A stretch of 64,000 nucleotides of DNA. It comes from Xanthobacter dioxanivorans (lineage in GTDB: Bacteria; Pseudomonadota; Alphaproteobacteria; Rhizobiales; Xanthobacteraceae). The stretch is from the NCBI RefSeq assembly GCF_016807805.1, contig NZ_CP063362.1, positions 4,630,501-4,694,500 on the forward strand. Reading direction: 5' to 3'. This document shows, in pieces, positions 1 through 8,709 of the stretch (positions are counted from its first letter, which is position 1; every line of letters starts with the position of its first letter). The notes beneath the pieces were generated by a model. That model was not told where the DNA came from. It saw nothing but the letters and a program-made list of their open reading frames with translations, and ran no database searches. The position numbers and the translations under genes are program-made.

Positions 1-38
1 CATAACATATTGAAAATAAACAATTTATGGAGAACGCT

Positions 39-161
39 ATGCGGCTTCAGCTTACCATCTCGCCTTGGTTCCTCTGCCTCCTGTTTCATGTTGTTCAGGC
101 CATGAATAGCAGTCCCGCTCAGTGTCCTTTTTTCGAGTCTTGCGGTCGTTGGCTCGTCTAA
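39..161 (+). CDS. possible small protein, 40 aa, unknown
   Basis: A short frame starts at ATG 39 with a GGAG ribosome-binding sequence about seven bases upstream and ends at TAA 159-161. The product is 40 residues, mildly hydrophobic in the first half, with three cysteines and no family that I recognise. It lies beyond the 3' end of the first integrase, on the opposite strand. The spaced ribosome-binding site is the only positive evidence; it could equally be chance. Confidence 0.25.
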   Translation: MRLQLTISPWFLCLLFHVVQAMNSSPAQCPFFESCGRWLV

Positions 162-209
162 AGGGTGCGGTATGATTGAGCGCCTGAGCGTACGTCACAT
201 CTGAGCAGC

Positions 210-1493
210 CTAACCCGGTCCAGGGGCATCAGGGAGGGCACCCAACAACCCTTCTCCCTTCAGCGTGAGGGCCACGCATGAACCAACCAACTGCTCTTTG
301 GAAAGGGCGCCATAGCTAACCCGGAGAAGCGCAACGCGTTGCTCAGCCTTAGTGATCTGCGCCCGTAAGTCGCCCTTAACGGCGTCGGCAGGAACGGGCG
401 GAGGCGCACCAACTGAATGCGCCGGCTGAGCATGGAACATCGGCATTGGCCGGCCTCCGTCCCCCGTGCCACCCACCATTGGTGTTCCTGCCACCATCAC
501 GTCCAGGTCGTTCGACACGAGGTTCGTGTAGCGGCGAGTCGTGCTCAGGCTGGAATGCCCCATCCATTTCTGGATGCGCCAGAAGTCCCACCCCTCCAGG
601 GCGAACCACGTGCAGCGGGTGTGCCGCAGGGTGTGGATGGTGGTCTCGTCGGCGAGCTTCAGGTGCTCCTTGATCCGATACCACGCCTTCCGAAGCCGGG
701 CGCCCTTCACGTCTTGGAAGGGCCGATCCAGATCCCCAGTGGCAGCACGGCAGCGCTCCAGGGCAGCGACCGACGTCGGGAAGAGCGGCACGGTGCGGTC
801 GGACGCGGTCTTGGTGATGTCCCGCGCGAACGTCACAGACCGGAAGCCCTCGGAGAAGTCCGACCAACGCACCTTCTCGGCCTCGCCCAGGCGGCAGCCG
901 GTGTCGATCAGGAACTGGAACATATCGGCCTCGCGCTGGTAGCCCCAGCGCTGCGCAAGCCGAATGATGGCCGCGACCTCGTCCTTCGTGAAGGCGACGG
1001 TGCGACCGGGCCCCTCCTTCTGCCAAGGAATGTCGGGCATCTTGTCGAGCTTGTCGGCCTTGAGGGCGACACGCGCCATCTTGGAGACGTTGGAGAGGTA
1101 GCGGTTGATCGTCCCGTTGGAGCACCCCGAAGCCTTCAGCTCCGCCAGGAAGTCCCCCAGCTTCTCCGCCGAGAAAGCGGACTTGGGCGGGACCTTGCCG
1201 CCGACGAAGTCGACGAACCGCTGGGCATTGCGCTTCTGGTCCGCCGCCGATTTCGCCCCCGACCAATGGACCCTCACCACGTGATTGAAGAGGCCGCGAA
1301 GAACGTCCAGTCCGCCAGCGGCGGCAGTCGGGTTGAACTCGCGCTTTTCGACGGGCTTTCCAAGTGCAAGGTCGGCACGGGTCTTGAACTCCCATGCCTG
1401 GGCTTCGGTTGGCGAGGTGAACATCTCCCGGTAGCGTATCCCCGCGACCATGAAATCCGCGAGGAATTTCGTGCCCCGTTGGCGTACAGCCAT
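210..1493 (-). CDS. tyrosine site-specific recombinase (integrase)
   Basis: This 427-residue protein is a phage-type integrase that would catalyse strand exchange between attachment sites through a covalent phosphotyrosine. A SAM-like core-binding region lies near residues 65-150 and the catalytic domain near 165-325. The catalytic set is visible: Arg201 (TGCRLGE), Lys228, His287 and Arg290 (HTLR), His313 (MGH) and the nucleophile Tyr322 (RRYTNL). About 100 low-complexity residues follow the tyrosine, longer than usual. It faces out of the window's left edge, so one attachment site may lie in or just beyond bases 1-209; I saw no tRNA there. A second, unrelated-looking integrase sits at 8710-10059, so this one belongs to a separate or nested element. 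The family is certain; the element it mobilises is not. Confidence 0.93.
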   Translation of the reverse strand: MAVRQRGTKFLADFMVAGIRYREMFTSPTEAQAWEFKTRADLALGKPVEKREFNPTAAAGGLDVLRGLFNHVVRVHWSGAKSAADQKRNAQRFVDFVGGKVPPKSAFSAEKLGDFLAELKASGCSNGTINRYLSNVSKMARVALKADKLDKMPDIPWQKEGPGRTVAFTKDEVAAIIRLAQRWGYQREADMFQFLIDTGCRLGEAEKVRWSDFSEGFRSVTFARDITKTASDRTVPLFPTSVAALERCRAATGDLDRPFQDVKGARLRKAWYRIKEHLKLADETTIHTLRHTRCTWFALEGWDFWRIQKWMGHSSLSTTRRYTNLVSNDLDVMVAGTPMVGGTGDGGRPMPMFHAQPAHSVGAPPPVPADAVKGDLRAQITKAEQRVALLRVSYGALSKEQLVGSCVALTLKGEGLLGALPDAPGPG

Positions 1494-1583
1494 CTTCAGG
1501 TTTCCTTCTGCGTAGAAGCAAAATACCCGAGCGAGGCAATATTCTCGCCGTGTGCGAGGCCCGGCCGCTGTGAGAGTGACGCT

Positions 1584-1997
1584 TCATCGGCCGGAAGAAG
1601 GGCGTAAGAACACTTCTCGCAGAATAGGGTCCGGAAAGATCAGCACGGCTGCGATCCCCAGTTCAATCCGCATCCGTCGCGGCGCAGGCCATTCGATGGG
1701 CGATATGCCTTCCTCTTCGCAATAGCGGAGCGCCTCCGCCTGCCAAGGGTCTCCCATCCACTCGCTGAGGGTTTCTTCCATCGTCGCTTCCGCGCTGTCG
1801 AAGAGCCCCCATTCCGTCAGCGCGGCCCAATGCGGGATGGAGTACCAGCCGGGAGGGGGCGGCGGGTCGAGATTGAGGCAGTCCCTCGGAAACCACCCGT
1901 CCCAAGTGCGGAGGTCACTGGGGATGTTTTCGACACGGCATCCGCGGGGCGCTGAGGAGAACGGAATTGGGTGAACGTGCAGGACGTGCGAAACCAT
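1584..1997 (-). CDS. hypothetical protein, divergent from XRE regulator
   Basis: A 137-residue acidic protein begins at ATG 1997 (MVSHVLHVHPIPFS). The frame extends further upstream, but that extension would run through the operator region, so the downstream start is preferred. It contains a Pro-rich stretch (NLDPPPPPGW) and a tryptophan-rich middle, with no signal peptide or membrane segment. I do not recognise the family. It is divergently transcribed from the small XRE regulator at 2085 and shares its palindrome-rich promoter, so it is probably a target of that regulator. It is typical of accessory genes in integrative elements. Confidence 0.6.
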   Translation of the reverse strand: MVSHVLHVHPIPFSSAPRGCRVENIPSDLRTWDGWFPRDCLNLDPPPPPGWYSIPHWAALTEWGLFDSAEATMEETLSEWMGDPWQAEALRYCEEEGISPIEWPAPRRMRIELGIAAVLIFPDPILREVFLRPSSGR

Positions 1998-2010
1998 AGC
2001 GGCCTCAAGT

Positions 2011-2082
2011 GGTGATAAAAACACCATTAAGGATGATATCATCACCCAATTGATGTCAACCACATGTGGTGATATTTTCACC
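2011..2082. promoter_or_regulatory. divergent promoter with clustered operator palindromes
   Basis: Seventy bases between two divergent genes hold four dyads: GGTGATAAAAACACC (2011-2025), the perfect GATGATATCATC (2032-2043), the perfect ACCACATGTGGT (2059-2070) and GGTGATATTTTCACC (2068-2082, perfect 5+5). The recurring half-site is GGTGA/TCACC. The last dyad ends two bases before the ATG of the XRE gene, as expected for an autorepressed regulator. The region is much richer in AT than its surroundings. Binding by the neighbouring XRE protein is inferred. Confidence 0.7.
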
Positions 2083-2084
2083 AT

Positions 2085-2315
2085 ATGAAGCCAGTTCAAT
2101 GCCGTATGGCGCGTGCCGCACTTGGATGGAATACGCAGGAGCTTGCCGCCAAAGCTGGCGTTGGGCTTAACACCGTCAATCGGTTCGAGGCAGGTCAAGA
2201 CGCACGGGTGAGCAGCGTCGAGAAGATGCGCCGCGCCCTTGAAGCCGCCGGGGTGATCTTCGTCCCGGAGAATGGCGAGGGACCGGGCGTGAGGCTTCGG
2301 AAGACGACGCCGTAG
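2085..2315 (+). CDS. small XRE-family (HTH) transcriptional regulator
   Basis: A 76-residue protein is almost entirely one helix-turn-helix of the Cro/C1 type: residues 7-60 read as MARAALGWNTQELAAKAGV followed by the recognition helix in GLNTVNRFEAG. The Trp-Asn after ALG and the short C-terminal strand (AGVIFVPENGEGPGVRL) are typical of a common alphaproteobacterial group of one-domain repressors. No Shine-Dalgarno sequence precedes ATG 2085 because an operator dyad occupies that space; translation may be leaderless or begin at ATG 2106 (residue 8). It probably represses itself and the divergent gene at 1584. It is convergent with, and not obviously a controller of, the restriction-modification gene at 2385. 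Confidence 0.85.
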   Translation: MKPVQCRMARAALGWNTQELAAKAGVGLNTVNRFEAGQDARVSSVEKMRRALEAAGVIFVPENGEGPGVRLRKTTP

Positions 2316-2384
2316 TTGCCCTTGAGAGAGCCGACTTTATCCGGGGCTAGAATTGGTGCGAGCACGTCAGTCCCCGGAACCGGA

Positions 2385-5297
2385 TCAGCTCTTCTTCGCC
2401 TGTGCCGCCGCCCGCTCCTGATTGAGGGCAAAGAGACGGGCCAGCACCTCGTCATCGGAGAGGTTAGCCGGCCAGCCGTAGGCGGCGGCCACGGCTTCGT
2501 CGAGGGCCTTGTGGGCGTTGGCGAGCCACGTGGGGCGGGCGTTGTAGAGGTTGGTGAGGGTGCGCTTCTTCAGCTCCTTCTCCGCCTCCGGGCTCACGGG
2601 CAGGATGCGGTCTGGATAGCCGGGCACCACCTCCGGCTCCCGGCGCACGAGGTCGGCAGGATTGAGCCAGTTCTCGCGCAGCTCATTGAGCCGGGCCGCC
2701 GCCTTGGCGATCGCGATGGCGCGGGGATCATCCGCACAATCGGCGGCGGGGATGTTGGGCGTGAGGCCTTCTGGGAAAGGGAAGGTCTCGAAGGTGGTGG
2801 TGGGGGTGTAGCGGGGATCATTGCCTACGCCGAGCCATGTACACATGCGCAGCGACCACAATTCATGGAAGCGGGAATGCAAGATGCCGAAGGCTGTGTC
2901 GTCATCCCGAGCAATCGCGATGAGCTGATGGTCGGGATAAATCCCACGTGGCAACCATGCAAAGACCCTGTGCTTCGCAAGAGCGGGCGTTACGATAAAG
3001 CGTTCAAGCGGATCTATCGCGGCACGGAGCGCCGGCAACGCTCTTGAGAATAGCCACCATTGGTCGACTTCACGTCGGTTTCTAACGGATAGTCGATGGG
3101 GTAGAACCTCTTGCTCCACGTGCGCAAACGGCGCTTCATAGAAGGCCGAATCCTCTTGGCTCCTCTCACATCCGAAATCGATAACCCATTGATCGCGTGG
3201 GCGCCTCACGACATCCATACCGATCATGTATGGGTAAATTACATCTGCGTTCGGTCGTCCATTTGGGTTAATGGGCATAAGAAGCATATGGCGTGCCAAT
3301 TCGCCCGAAATGTCAAAGCTCCCTCCCTTGACAGTGCCTACAAAAGCTTTCGATTTATTTTCAAGCAATATACGGGATTTAGTAATATCGAAATGTTGCA
3401 CTCCATCTGGGCTAGTTAGGTCTGAGTATATAAATTTTACAATATTTCCATTTAGGTGTTGTTCTGTAACTGGGTTTTGGAACCCAAAGCAAATTAGAGA
3501 AACACGAACAGCCGCGCCGTCGACGACCCAAGGTTCATCGGACCATGCATTGTAAATTCTACTAGGTTGCGAAATCTTATCGAGAACCAGGCGATTTCGT
3601 CCACCGCGTATCGAGTTTGTTGCCACGAGCCCGGCTCTCTTAAGTTGTCCTGCGGCGATTTTTTCGGCGGCGATTTCAAACCACCAGCACACGAGGTCAG
3701 AGAAGCGCGATACACGGGGATATGCGTCACGTAATGCATTGACGTAATCCACGCCGAGAACTTGGAACATCCGCTTCACACCGAGAAACGGCGGGTTCCC
3801 GACCACCGCATCCGCCTCCGGCCACTCCGCCCGAGTCCCATCCGCGTTGAGCACCGCATCCCGGCACTCGATCGTCTCCAGCGGCTTCAGCACCGGGTTC
3901 TGCGCCGCCTCGAAGCCGTTCTTCAGCATCCACTGGATTTCGCCGATCCACACCGAGACCCGCGCCAGCTCGGCGGCATAGGGGTTGATCTCGATGCCAC
4001 GCACCACTTCCGGCCCGATGCTGGGGAAGCGGCGCGGAAGACCGAGGGCTTCCGCCTCCACCTGGGCGCGGTGCTCCAGATCCTTCAGCGCCCGCAGCGC
4101 CAGATACAGGAAGTTGCCTGAGCCGCAGGCGGGATCGAGAACCCGAAAGTCGGCGAGGCGCTTCAGGTAGCGCTCCAGCACCGCCTGGGCGGAATTGAGT
4201 GCGGTGGTGGCCTGTCCCTTGGCGGTGGAGCCGGCCTTACCGCGCTGGGTCTTCGCCGTGGCGTCGAGAGCTGCGGCCTTCTCCATGAGCGCGGCAATCT
4301 CCGCCTTCGCCTCGGCCCATTCGGCTGCGAGGGGCGCGATGATGACCGGCTCAATGATCATCATGATCTTGTCGCGGTCGGTGTAGTGCGCTCCGAGCTG
4401 GCTGCGCTTGTCCGGGTCCAGTCCGCGCTCGAACAGAGTACCGAGGATGGACGGGTCGATATCGCCCCAATAGCGCTTGGATGCCTCGTGCACGAGGCGA
4501 ATTTCGGCCGGTGTGAGGGGGAAGACGCGATCGTTGTCGAAGAGGCCGCCGTTGAACCACGCCACCTTTTCAAACCCGATGCGGCCGCCCGTGCTCATGG
4601 CGCGGAACAGGTCACGGGCGAACGCCTCGAACTCGGCCGGCTCCTCCAGCGCCCGCTCCAGCATGCGGGAGAACATGCCCTCCTTCAGCAGCTTCACGTC
4701 TTCCGCGAACATGCAGAAGACGAGGCGGTTGATGAAGTGCGCCACCTCTTCCGGCTCGTCGTATCGCGCCCTGAGCGAGCGGGCGAGTTCGGCGAACTTG
4801 CCGGCCACTTCCTCGGTAAGCTGCTGGCGGGTCTTGGTGGGCCGCAGCGCCTCCGGGTCCGCAAAGGCGGCCTTCAGCCACTGCCGCTTCTCCGCATCCT
4901 CCAACTCGGCGATGGGGATGTCGTAGGTCTTGGAGACCGAGTTGGTCCAGTTGGTGTGGATGCGGATGGTGGTGCCGATGTCCGACACGATGAGCAGCGG
5001 CGGATTGTCGAGGGCCACCGCATAGCGCTGGAGCTGGAGCAACGCCGCATCCAGATTGGCGCGGGTGCCCTTGTATTCCCACCCGAAATGGCCGCGCTTG
5101 AACACGTCGGCAAAGCCGTGGCCGCCGCCGGTCTTAGTAGCGCCGACCTCGAAGCCGTAATCGAGCCCGGCGGCATCCACCTCGGCCGGCGTCTTCTCAC
5201 CGAGCAGGCGGCATAGATCGAGGAAATGCTCCTGCGCCGCCGCCCGCTCCTTCAGCTTCGAGTTCTGCCACTTGGTGATGAACTCGTGCGGCGTCAT
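2385..5297 (-). CDS. MmeI-like (Type IIL) bifunctional restriction-modification enzyme
   Basis: This 970-residue protein combines nuclease, adenine methyltransferase and target recognition in one chain, protecting host DNA by single-strand modification and cutting unmodified DNA at a distance. The N-terminal nuclease motif is exactly D-X9-EXK (Asp64, Glu74, Lys76; ADVFKRGHFGWEYKG). A helical linker follows; the methyltransferase has motif X near 301-311 (LGAHYTDRDKI), SAM motif I at 388-396 (DPACGSGNF) and motif IV NPPF at 501-504. Residues roughly 600-830 form the target-recognition domain, encoded by a clearly AT-rich stretch around 3100-3700. The start at ATG 5297 (MTPHEFITKW) is chosen because it begins the conserved nuclease domain; an in-frame ATG lies 23 codons upstream. 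It sits between two integrases, so it is probably mobile defence cargo. All catalytic motifs look intact. Confidence 0.9.
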   Translation of the reverse strand: MTPHEFITKWQNSKLKERAAAQEHFLDLCRLLGEKTPAEVDAAGLDYGFEVGATKTGGGHGFADVFKRGHFGWEYKGTRANLDAALLQLQRYAVALDNPPLLIVSDIGTTIRIHTNWTNSVSKTYDIPIAELEDAEKRQWLKAAFADPEALRPTKTRQQLTEEVAGKFAELARSLRARYDEPEEVAHFINRLVFCMFAEDVKLLKEGMFSRMLERALEEPAEFEAFARDLFRAMSTGGRIGFEKVAWFNGGLFDNDRVFPLTPAEIRLVHEASKRYWGDIDPSILGTLFERGLDPDKRSQLGAHYTDRDKIMMIIEPVIIAPLAAEWAEAKAEIAALMEKAAALDATAKTQRGKAGSTAKGQATTALNSAQAVLERYLKRLADFRVLDPACGSGNFLYLALRALKDLEHRAQVEAEALGLPRRFPSIGPEVVRGIEINPYAAELARVSVWIGEIQWMLKNGFEAAQNPVLKPLETIECRDAVLNADGTRAEWPEADAVVGNPPFLGVKRMFQVLGVDYVNALRDAYPRVSRFSDLVCWWFEIAAEKIAAGQLKRAGLVATNSIRGGRNRLVLDKISQPSRIYNAWSDEPWVVDGAAVRVSLICFGFQNPVTEQHLNGNIVKFIYSDLTSPDGVQHFDITKSRILLENKSKAFVGTVKGGSFDISGELARHMLLMPINPNGRPNADVIYPYMIGMDVVRRPRDQWVIDFGCERSQEDSAFYEAPFAHVEQEVLPHRLSVRNRREVDQWWLFSRALPALRAAIDPLERFIVTPALAKHRVFAWLPRGIYPDHQLIAIARDDDTAFGILHSRFHELWSLRMCTWLGVGNDPRYTPTTTFETFPFPEGLTPNIPAADCADDPRAIAIAKAAARLNELRENWLNPADLVRREPEVVPGYPDRILPVSPEAEKELKKRTLTNLYNARPTWLANAHKALDEAVAAAYGWPANLSDDEVLARLFALNQERAAAQAKKS

Positions 5298-5442
5298 GGT
5301 GCAGACCGTCCCCCGGCTCGGCGTGTCGTTCCGTTCTAGCGCAATCTTGGATGGACGCCAGAGCACCTTGCGCTCGATGGCAGGGGGCTATGGCCGGGCG
5401 TGAACGTCTCGTTGGCAAGGTACAAAGTCGGCACCCAATCGA

Positions 5443-6063
5443 TCATTTCCTTCCGAGGCGGAGGTGCCCCGTGCGGAACGAATGCCCACCGATGCCGTAT
5501 GGCCTCGCATCCTGACGCACCTCGAAGCCCAGCCGGTCCAGCCACGCAATACGAGGCGCGTTGCGAGCGTCGACGAAGCTCTTCATCATTACCCACGCCC
5601 ATTCCTTCTCCATCGTCAGCCACCTTGCAGAGGCGTCAAGGGCGTACTCGTCGAGGGCGTCCGTCGCGTACATCCACAGATGGCCGACGCCGTCGCACCC
5701 GCCGTCAGCATCAGCGCCGATAATCCCCGCCAACTCGCCACGGGAAGTGTGGAGCGTCGCCGCCCGGAAGCTCTGACGCTCTCGCCGTTCCGGCATCCAT
5801 ACGTCCGATAGGCCGGGCTGATAGTGCGAGCCGGCCTTCGCCCTCTCGTCCCAGAGGCACAGGTGCCCCTCTTCCGTTCCCAGAAACAGTGGCAGGAATG
5901 CCTCTGCCGACATGCCGGAGAGGGCCTGTATCTCGTCACTGTCGCGGGGGCAGAGATGGTCACACAGGTCGCGCACCATGGCCCGGTGCTCTGGCAGAGG
6001 ACCGAGACCAAGGAACAGGGGCTGGGGAGAATACGGTCGGACGGGGGAGTCTAGGTCAGGCAT
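5443..6063 (-). CDS. GNAT-like phage-associated hypothetical protein
   Basis: A 206-residue soluble protein whose C-terminal third (VDARNAPRIAWLDRLGFEV then SFRTGHLRLG) resembles the last strands of GCN5-related acyltransferases encoded in tailed phages; the N-terminal part (HRAMVRDLCDHLCPRDSDEI) is also phage-like. The usual acetyl-CoA loop is weakly defined (WMPERRERQSF), so enzymatic activity is unproved. It lies directly upstream of the restriction-modification gene on the same strand, in the integrase-bounded island. I place it in this fold by pattern only and cannot name a substrate. Confidence 0.5.
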   Translation of the reverse strand: MPDLDSPVRPYSPQPLFLGLGPLPEHRAMVRDLCDHLCPRDSDEIQALSGMSAEAFLPLFLGTEEGHLCLWDERAKAGSHYQPGLSDVWMPERRERQSFRAATLHTSRGELAGIIGADADGGCDGVGHLWMYATDALDEYALDASARWLTMEKEWAWVMMKSFVDARNAPRIAWLDRLGFEVRQDARPYGIGGHSFRTGHLRLGRK

Positions 6064-6194
6064 GGAACAGGTTCTTTCGCGGAGCAGGCCTTGCAGTGCT
6101 CTTCAGGATTGCGGGCAAGGCTGTGAACCGCCCCGGCTTTCCAGGTGGCCTTGGGTATGAGTCGCGCCGCCCTTTGCCGTTCGTCGAGCAGAGC

Positions 6195-6485
6195 TTAGTA
6201 GCGCTCCTCGGCTTCGGCCGGCGGGATGTTGCCGATGGGCTCCAGCAGCCGGAGGTGGTTGAACCGGTCGACCCAGGTCAGCGTCGCGAACTCGACGGCG
6301 TCGAAGGATCGCCAGGGCCCCCGCCGATGGATGACCTCGGCCTCGTATGGGCGGTTGGTCGTCTCGGCGAAGGCGTTGTCGAAGCTGTCGCCCTCGCTGC
6401 CGACCGAAGGCTCGATGCCGGATTCCGCCAAGCGCTCGTTATAGCGGATGCTTACGTATTGGGCGGCTAGGATCGAGTGCGGGAC
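6195..6485 (-). pseudogene. IS3-family transposase OrfB remnant (C-terminal end)
   Basis: About 95 codons match the C-terminal end of IS3-group OrfB integrase-like transposases: QYVSIRYNERLAESGI, the final acidic stretch GDSFDNAFAETTN, EVIHRRGPWRSF and NHLRLLEPIGNIPP. The catalytic aspartates upstream and the OrfA helix-turn-helix are absent, and the frame runs into unrelated sequence at about 6485 and stops one or two residues before the usual family end. It is therefore a non-functional insertion-sequence scar inside the island. Confidence 0.85.
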
Positions 6486-6500
6486 CCTAACCGCGGGGGT

Positions 6501-6520
6501 GCGCCGGCCTGAGCCGGCGC
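6501..6520 (-). terminator. stem-loop downstream of the 6535 gene
   Basis: A perfect 8-bp stem (GCGCCGGC, loop CTGA, GCCGGCGC) lies 14 bases past the stop codon of the gene ending at 6535. No T-run follows on the minus strand, so it would be a weak or Rho-assisted terminator. Confidence 0.45.
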
Positions 6521-6534
6521 CCCAAATGCGTGGC

Positions 6535-7374
6535 CTAGAATTCAACGAGCTCGCTGTTTTCGGCCTCCATCATGCGGTTGGGCATCCGGTGTGCCGGTGA
6601 CAGGAACTCGCCCTCAGCAAAGGCGAGTTCTACGTTGCTCAGGTCGCGCTCATCGTCCGCATCGTCATAGGCATCATGTATCGCACCCAATGCAGAATGG
6701 ACTCCGTGATACGTCTCCATCTTGAAGACGCCTTCTGCTCCGCTCCTGTCCTTTCGCTTGTAGGTCACCATCACATGGCGGTCGTTGGGGCATTCAACCG
6801 CGGCTTGCTCCTGCCCCTGCCGGAAGTGTTTTCCGAGCATCAGAACCAACTCTTTGCCGGCCGCGTTGTCGTCGTGGACACCACTATAGAACCGCTCGAT
6901 GTACTCAGCCACGATGACATCGGGATCTGAGAAATCATCCCATCCATCCTCCAAATTGAGAAGGTTCCCGGCGATATACTGAAGCTCGGCTCTGAGGCTC
7001 AGGAATTCATGCAGGAAGTCCTGGTCGTCAGCGAGGCGCAGGCGCCCCCGGCGGTCAGCGCCCTTAAGGCGGCGGTACTTCTGGAGCGTGTCCGCGGCGT
7101 GTTCCGCCGCCATATAGGCGAAGTCAGTGTCGTTGCAGACATAACCTCCGCCGAGGCTTTCTCTCGGCATAAAACCGGCGTTGGCGGCTTTGTATGCAGC
7201 AGAGAGGTACGGCCCCCCATCTCCAAGAGTGGCGCTTTCGATTTCCGCAACTCGTAATTCTAGGGCCATCTTGTCAGCTTCGTTCAACTCGACACCGTCC
7301 AACACCTTGCGAATAGCGGGAAGCTCCCGGATGGCCTGGAAGTCGGGGAGATGGTGGGCGGAGAATTGCGTCAT
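6535..7374 (-). CDS. hypothetical protein, 279 aa
   Basis: Translation from ATG 7374 (MTQFSAHHLPDFQ) gives an acidic, soluble 279-residue protein; this start has AAGGA eight bases upstream, and 79 further in-frame codons upstream look non-coding. Helical, charged segments (ADKMALELRVAEIES, LSNVELAFAEGEF) dominate and no signal peptide, membrane segment or known motif is seen. I do not recognise it. It sits in the integrase-bounded island between an IS3 scar and a membrane protein gene, so it is probably accessory cargo. Confidence 0.6.
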   Translation of the reverse strand: MTQFSAHHLPDFQAIRELPAIRKVLDGVELNEADKMALELRVAEIESATLGDGGPYLSAAYKAANAGFMPRESLGGGYVCNDTDFAYMAAEHAADTLQKYRRLKGADRRGRLRLADDQDFLHEFLSLRAELQYIAGNLLNLEDGWDDFSDPDVIVAEYIERFYSGVHDDNAAGKELVLMLGKHFRQGQEQAAVECPNDRHVMVTYKRKDRSGAEGVFKMETYHGVHSALGAIHDAYDDADDERDLSNVELAFAEGEFLSPAHRMPNRMMEAENSELVEF

Positions 7375-7926
7375 GCTTGTCCTTCCTTGACGCCTGAGGC
7401 CGCTCGCGGTACGCAGGTCGCCGTCTAATGCGTGTGATGTGATGTCTTCAGGCGGGTTGCCGCCCGGCCCTGAAGCTTTGAGTTCAAACGTTTTCGGATT
7501 CCACCGCCCGCCTAGAGCGACGTTGCGGTGAACTATGCACACGAGCGACTTCCGGCCTCCGCAAGGTCCATGGCCTGTCACTCCCGCCAGAACGCACTCC
7601 GCCTTTGGCATCGCACCTTCTAGCCGGCCCGATATTTGTTCGCCCTCGGTCCCTGGGGTCCGTCACAAGGGCATTGCCGCCCGGTGACAAGGCGAAGATT
7701 GCATCTTGCCTCCACCCAAACAATACCGCTCTCGATTGAGTATCCGGAGCGCACGGATAGTTTTATCCGTATCCAATTAAGTCATAGTGCTGACGCGAGT
7801 GACCCTGCTGGGCCCTTGGTGACAAACTTAGTGACAAAAATTAGCGGCATCTTGCCGCACTACGCAGTTTCACATGATCGCTCCACCAGCGGTAGGCGCA
7901 TTCCAAACCGAGGTGGGCGAACGGGC
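7375..7926. other. gene-poor stretch in the island
   Basis: About 550 bases between two minus-strand genes show no reading frame with a credible start and composition. The 3' half turns AT-richer. No tRNA, repeat or clear promoter was recognised here. Confidence 0.4.
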
Positions 7927-8685
7927 TCAACGGAAGCCAAGAGACATTATGCTCGCGAATGGGATCGGTTGGCATCCTGCATCTCCGAACCAAGCCGCCA
8001 GCTCGGGAGCAAGTCCACTCGCAGCCGTTCCCATGAATATGCAACTCACTCCGAGCAAATCGATATGAAGGCCGCCAGCTGTCGCAGCTTCTAACCTTTG
8101 CGCGAGGACTTCGATGTCATGCTTCCGGGCCCCCGCCTCCGCGGCAAACCGCTGGTCAGCTGACTTCGACGCGCCCTCAAGCCGGCTTGCGACCTCTCCG
8201 ACCTCGCTAAACAGGGAGTCAAAATTGGATTCTAACCGCCGCAAGCGATCCGAAACAGAGGCGTCGGGCGCAGCTTTCACAATTTCACGGCTTGAACCCC
8301 CGAATTCAAATGTTGCCGATCCGGCAGCCATTACAACGTGTCGTTTGCGTAATGGGAAACGCTGAAAGTAGTCGACCAACCGGACCAGCATGTTTGGCTT
8401 TGAGAATAGATTATGTCTTTCCCTTATGCCTTGATAAACCGTCCAAATTCCATAACTTTGAAGCAATGTTGCTATCAATCGGATTTGCGGCTCCAGACAA
8501 TTCGACCAACTTTGCCGATAAATAATCCACAGAGTCACTATGCCGATTAGTGCCCAAACGGCGTTGCCTTCACCGAGCCAGACAGCGATCCGCATCGCTC
8601 GTTGCACCTGTTGGCATAGCCAGCGAGCAACAGACTTCGCAATGCGAACCATTTGCAGCCACGTCGCCCAAGTCCACTCATTCAT
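7927..8685 (-). CDS. hypothetical membrane protein with coiled coil
   Basis: A 252-residue protein with a hydrophobic segment near residues 42-56 (VWALIGIVTLWIIY), a possible second one near 66-85, a long heptad-like helical region around 145-205 (RLRRLESNFDSLFSEVGEV), and a final hydrophobic stretch (GLHIDLLGVSCIFMGTA). This architecture resembles small phage or defence-island membrane proteins, but I do not recognise a family. It is downstream of the second integrase on the same strand with a 24-base gap, so the two may be co-transcribed. Confidence 0.55.
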   Translation of the reverse strand: MNEWTWATWLQMVRIAKSVARWLCQQVQRAMRIAVWLGEGNAVWALIGIVTLWIIYRQSWSNCLEPQIRLIATLLQSYGIWTVYQGIRERHNLFSKPNMLVRLVDYFQRFPLRKRHVVMAAGSATFEFGGSSREIVKAAPDASVSDRLRRLESNFDSLFSEVGEVASRLEGASKSADQRFAAEAGARKHDIEVLAQRLEAATAGGLHIDLLGVSCIFMGTAASGLAPELAAWFGDAGCQPIPFASIMSLGFR

Positions 8686-8709
8686 GGGGCATCGCCTTTC
8701 CTACAGCTT

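Noticed and set aside
1..209. tRNA or attachment repeat beyond the first integrase
   Set aside because: No cloverleaf or repeat matching 10060-10440 could be found by eye.
2316..3047. 243-codon open frame on the plus strand
   Set aside because: Antisense to the 3' part of the restriction-modification gene and starts only because stop codons are rare there.
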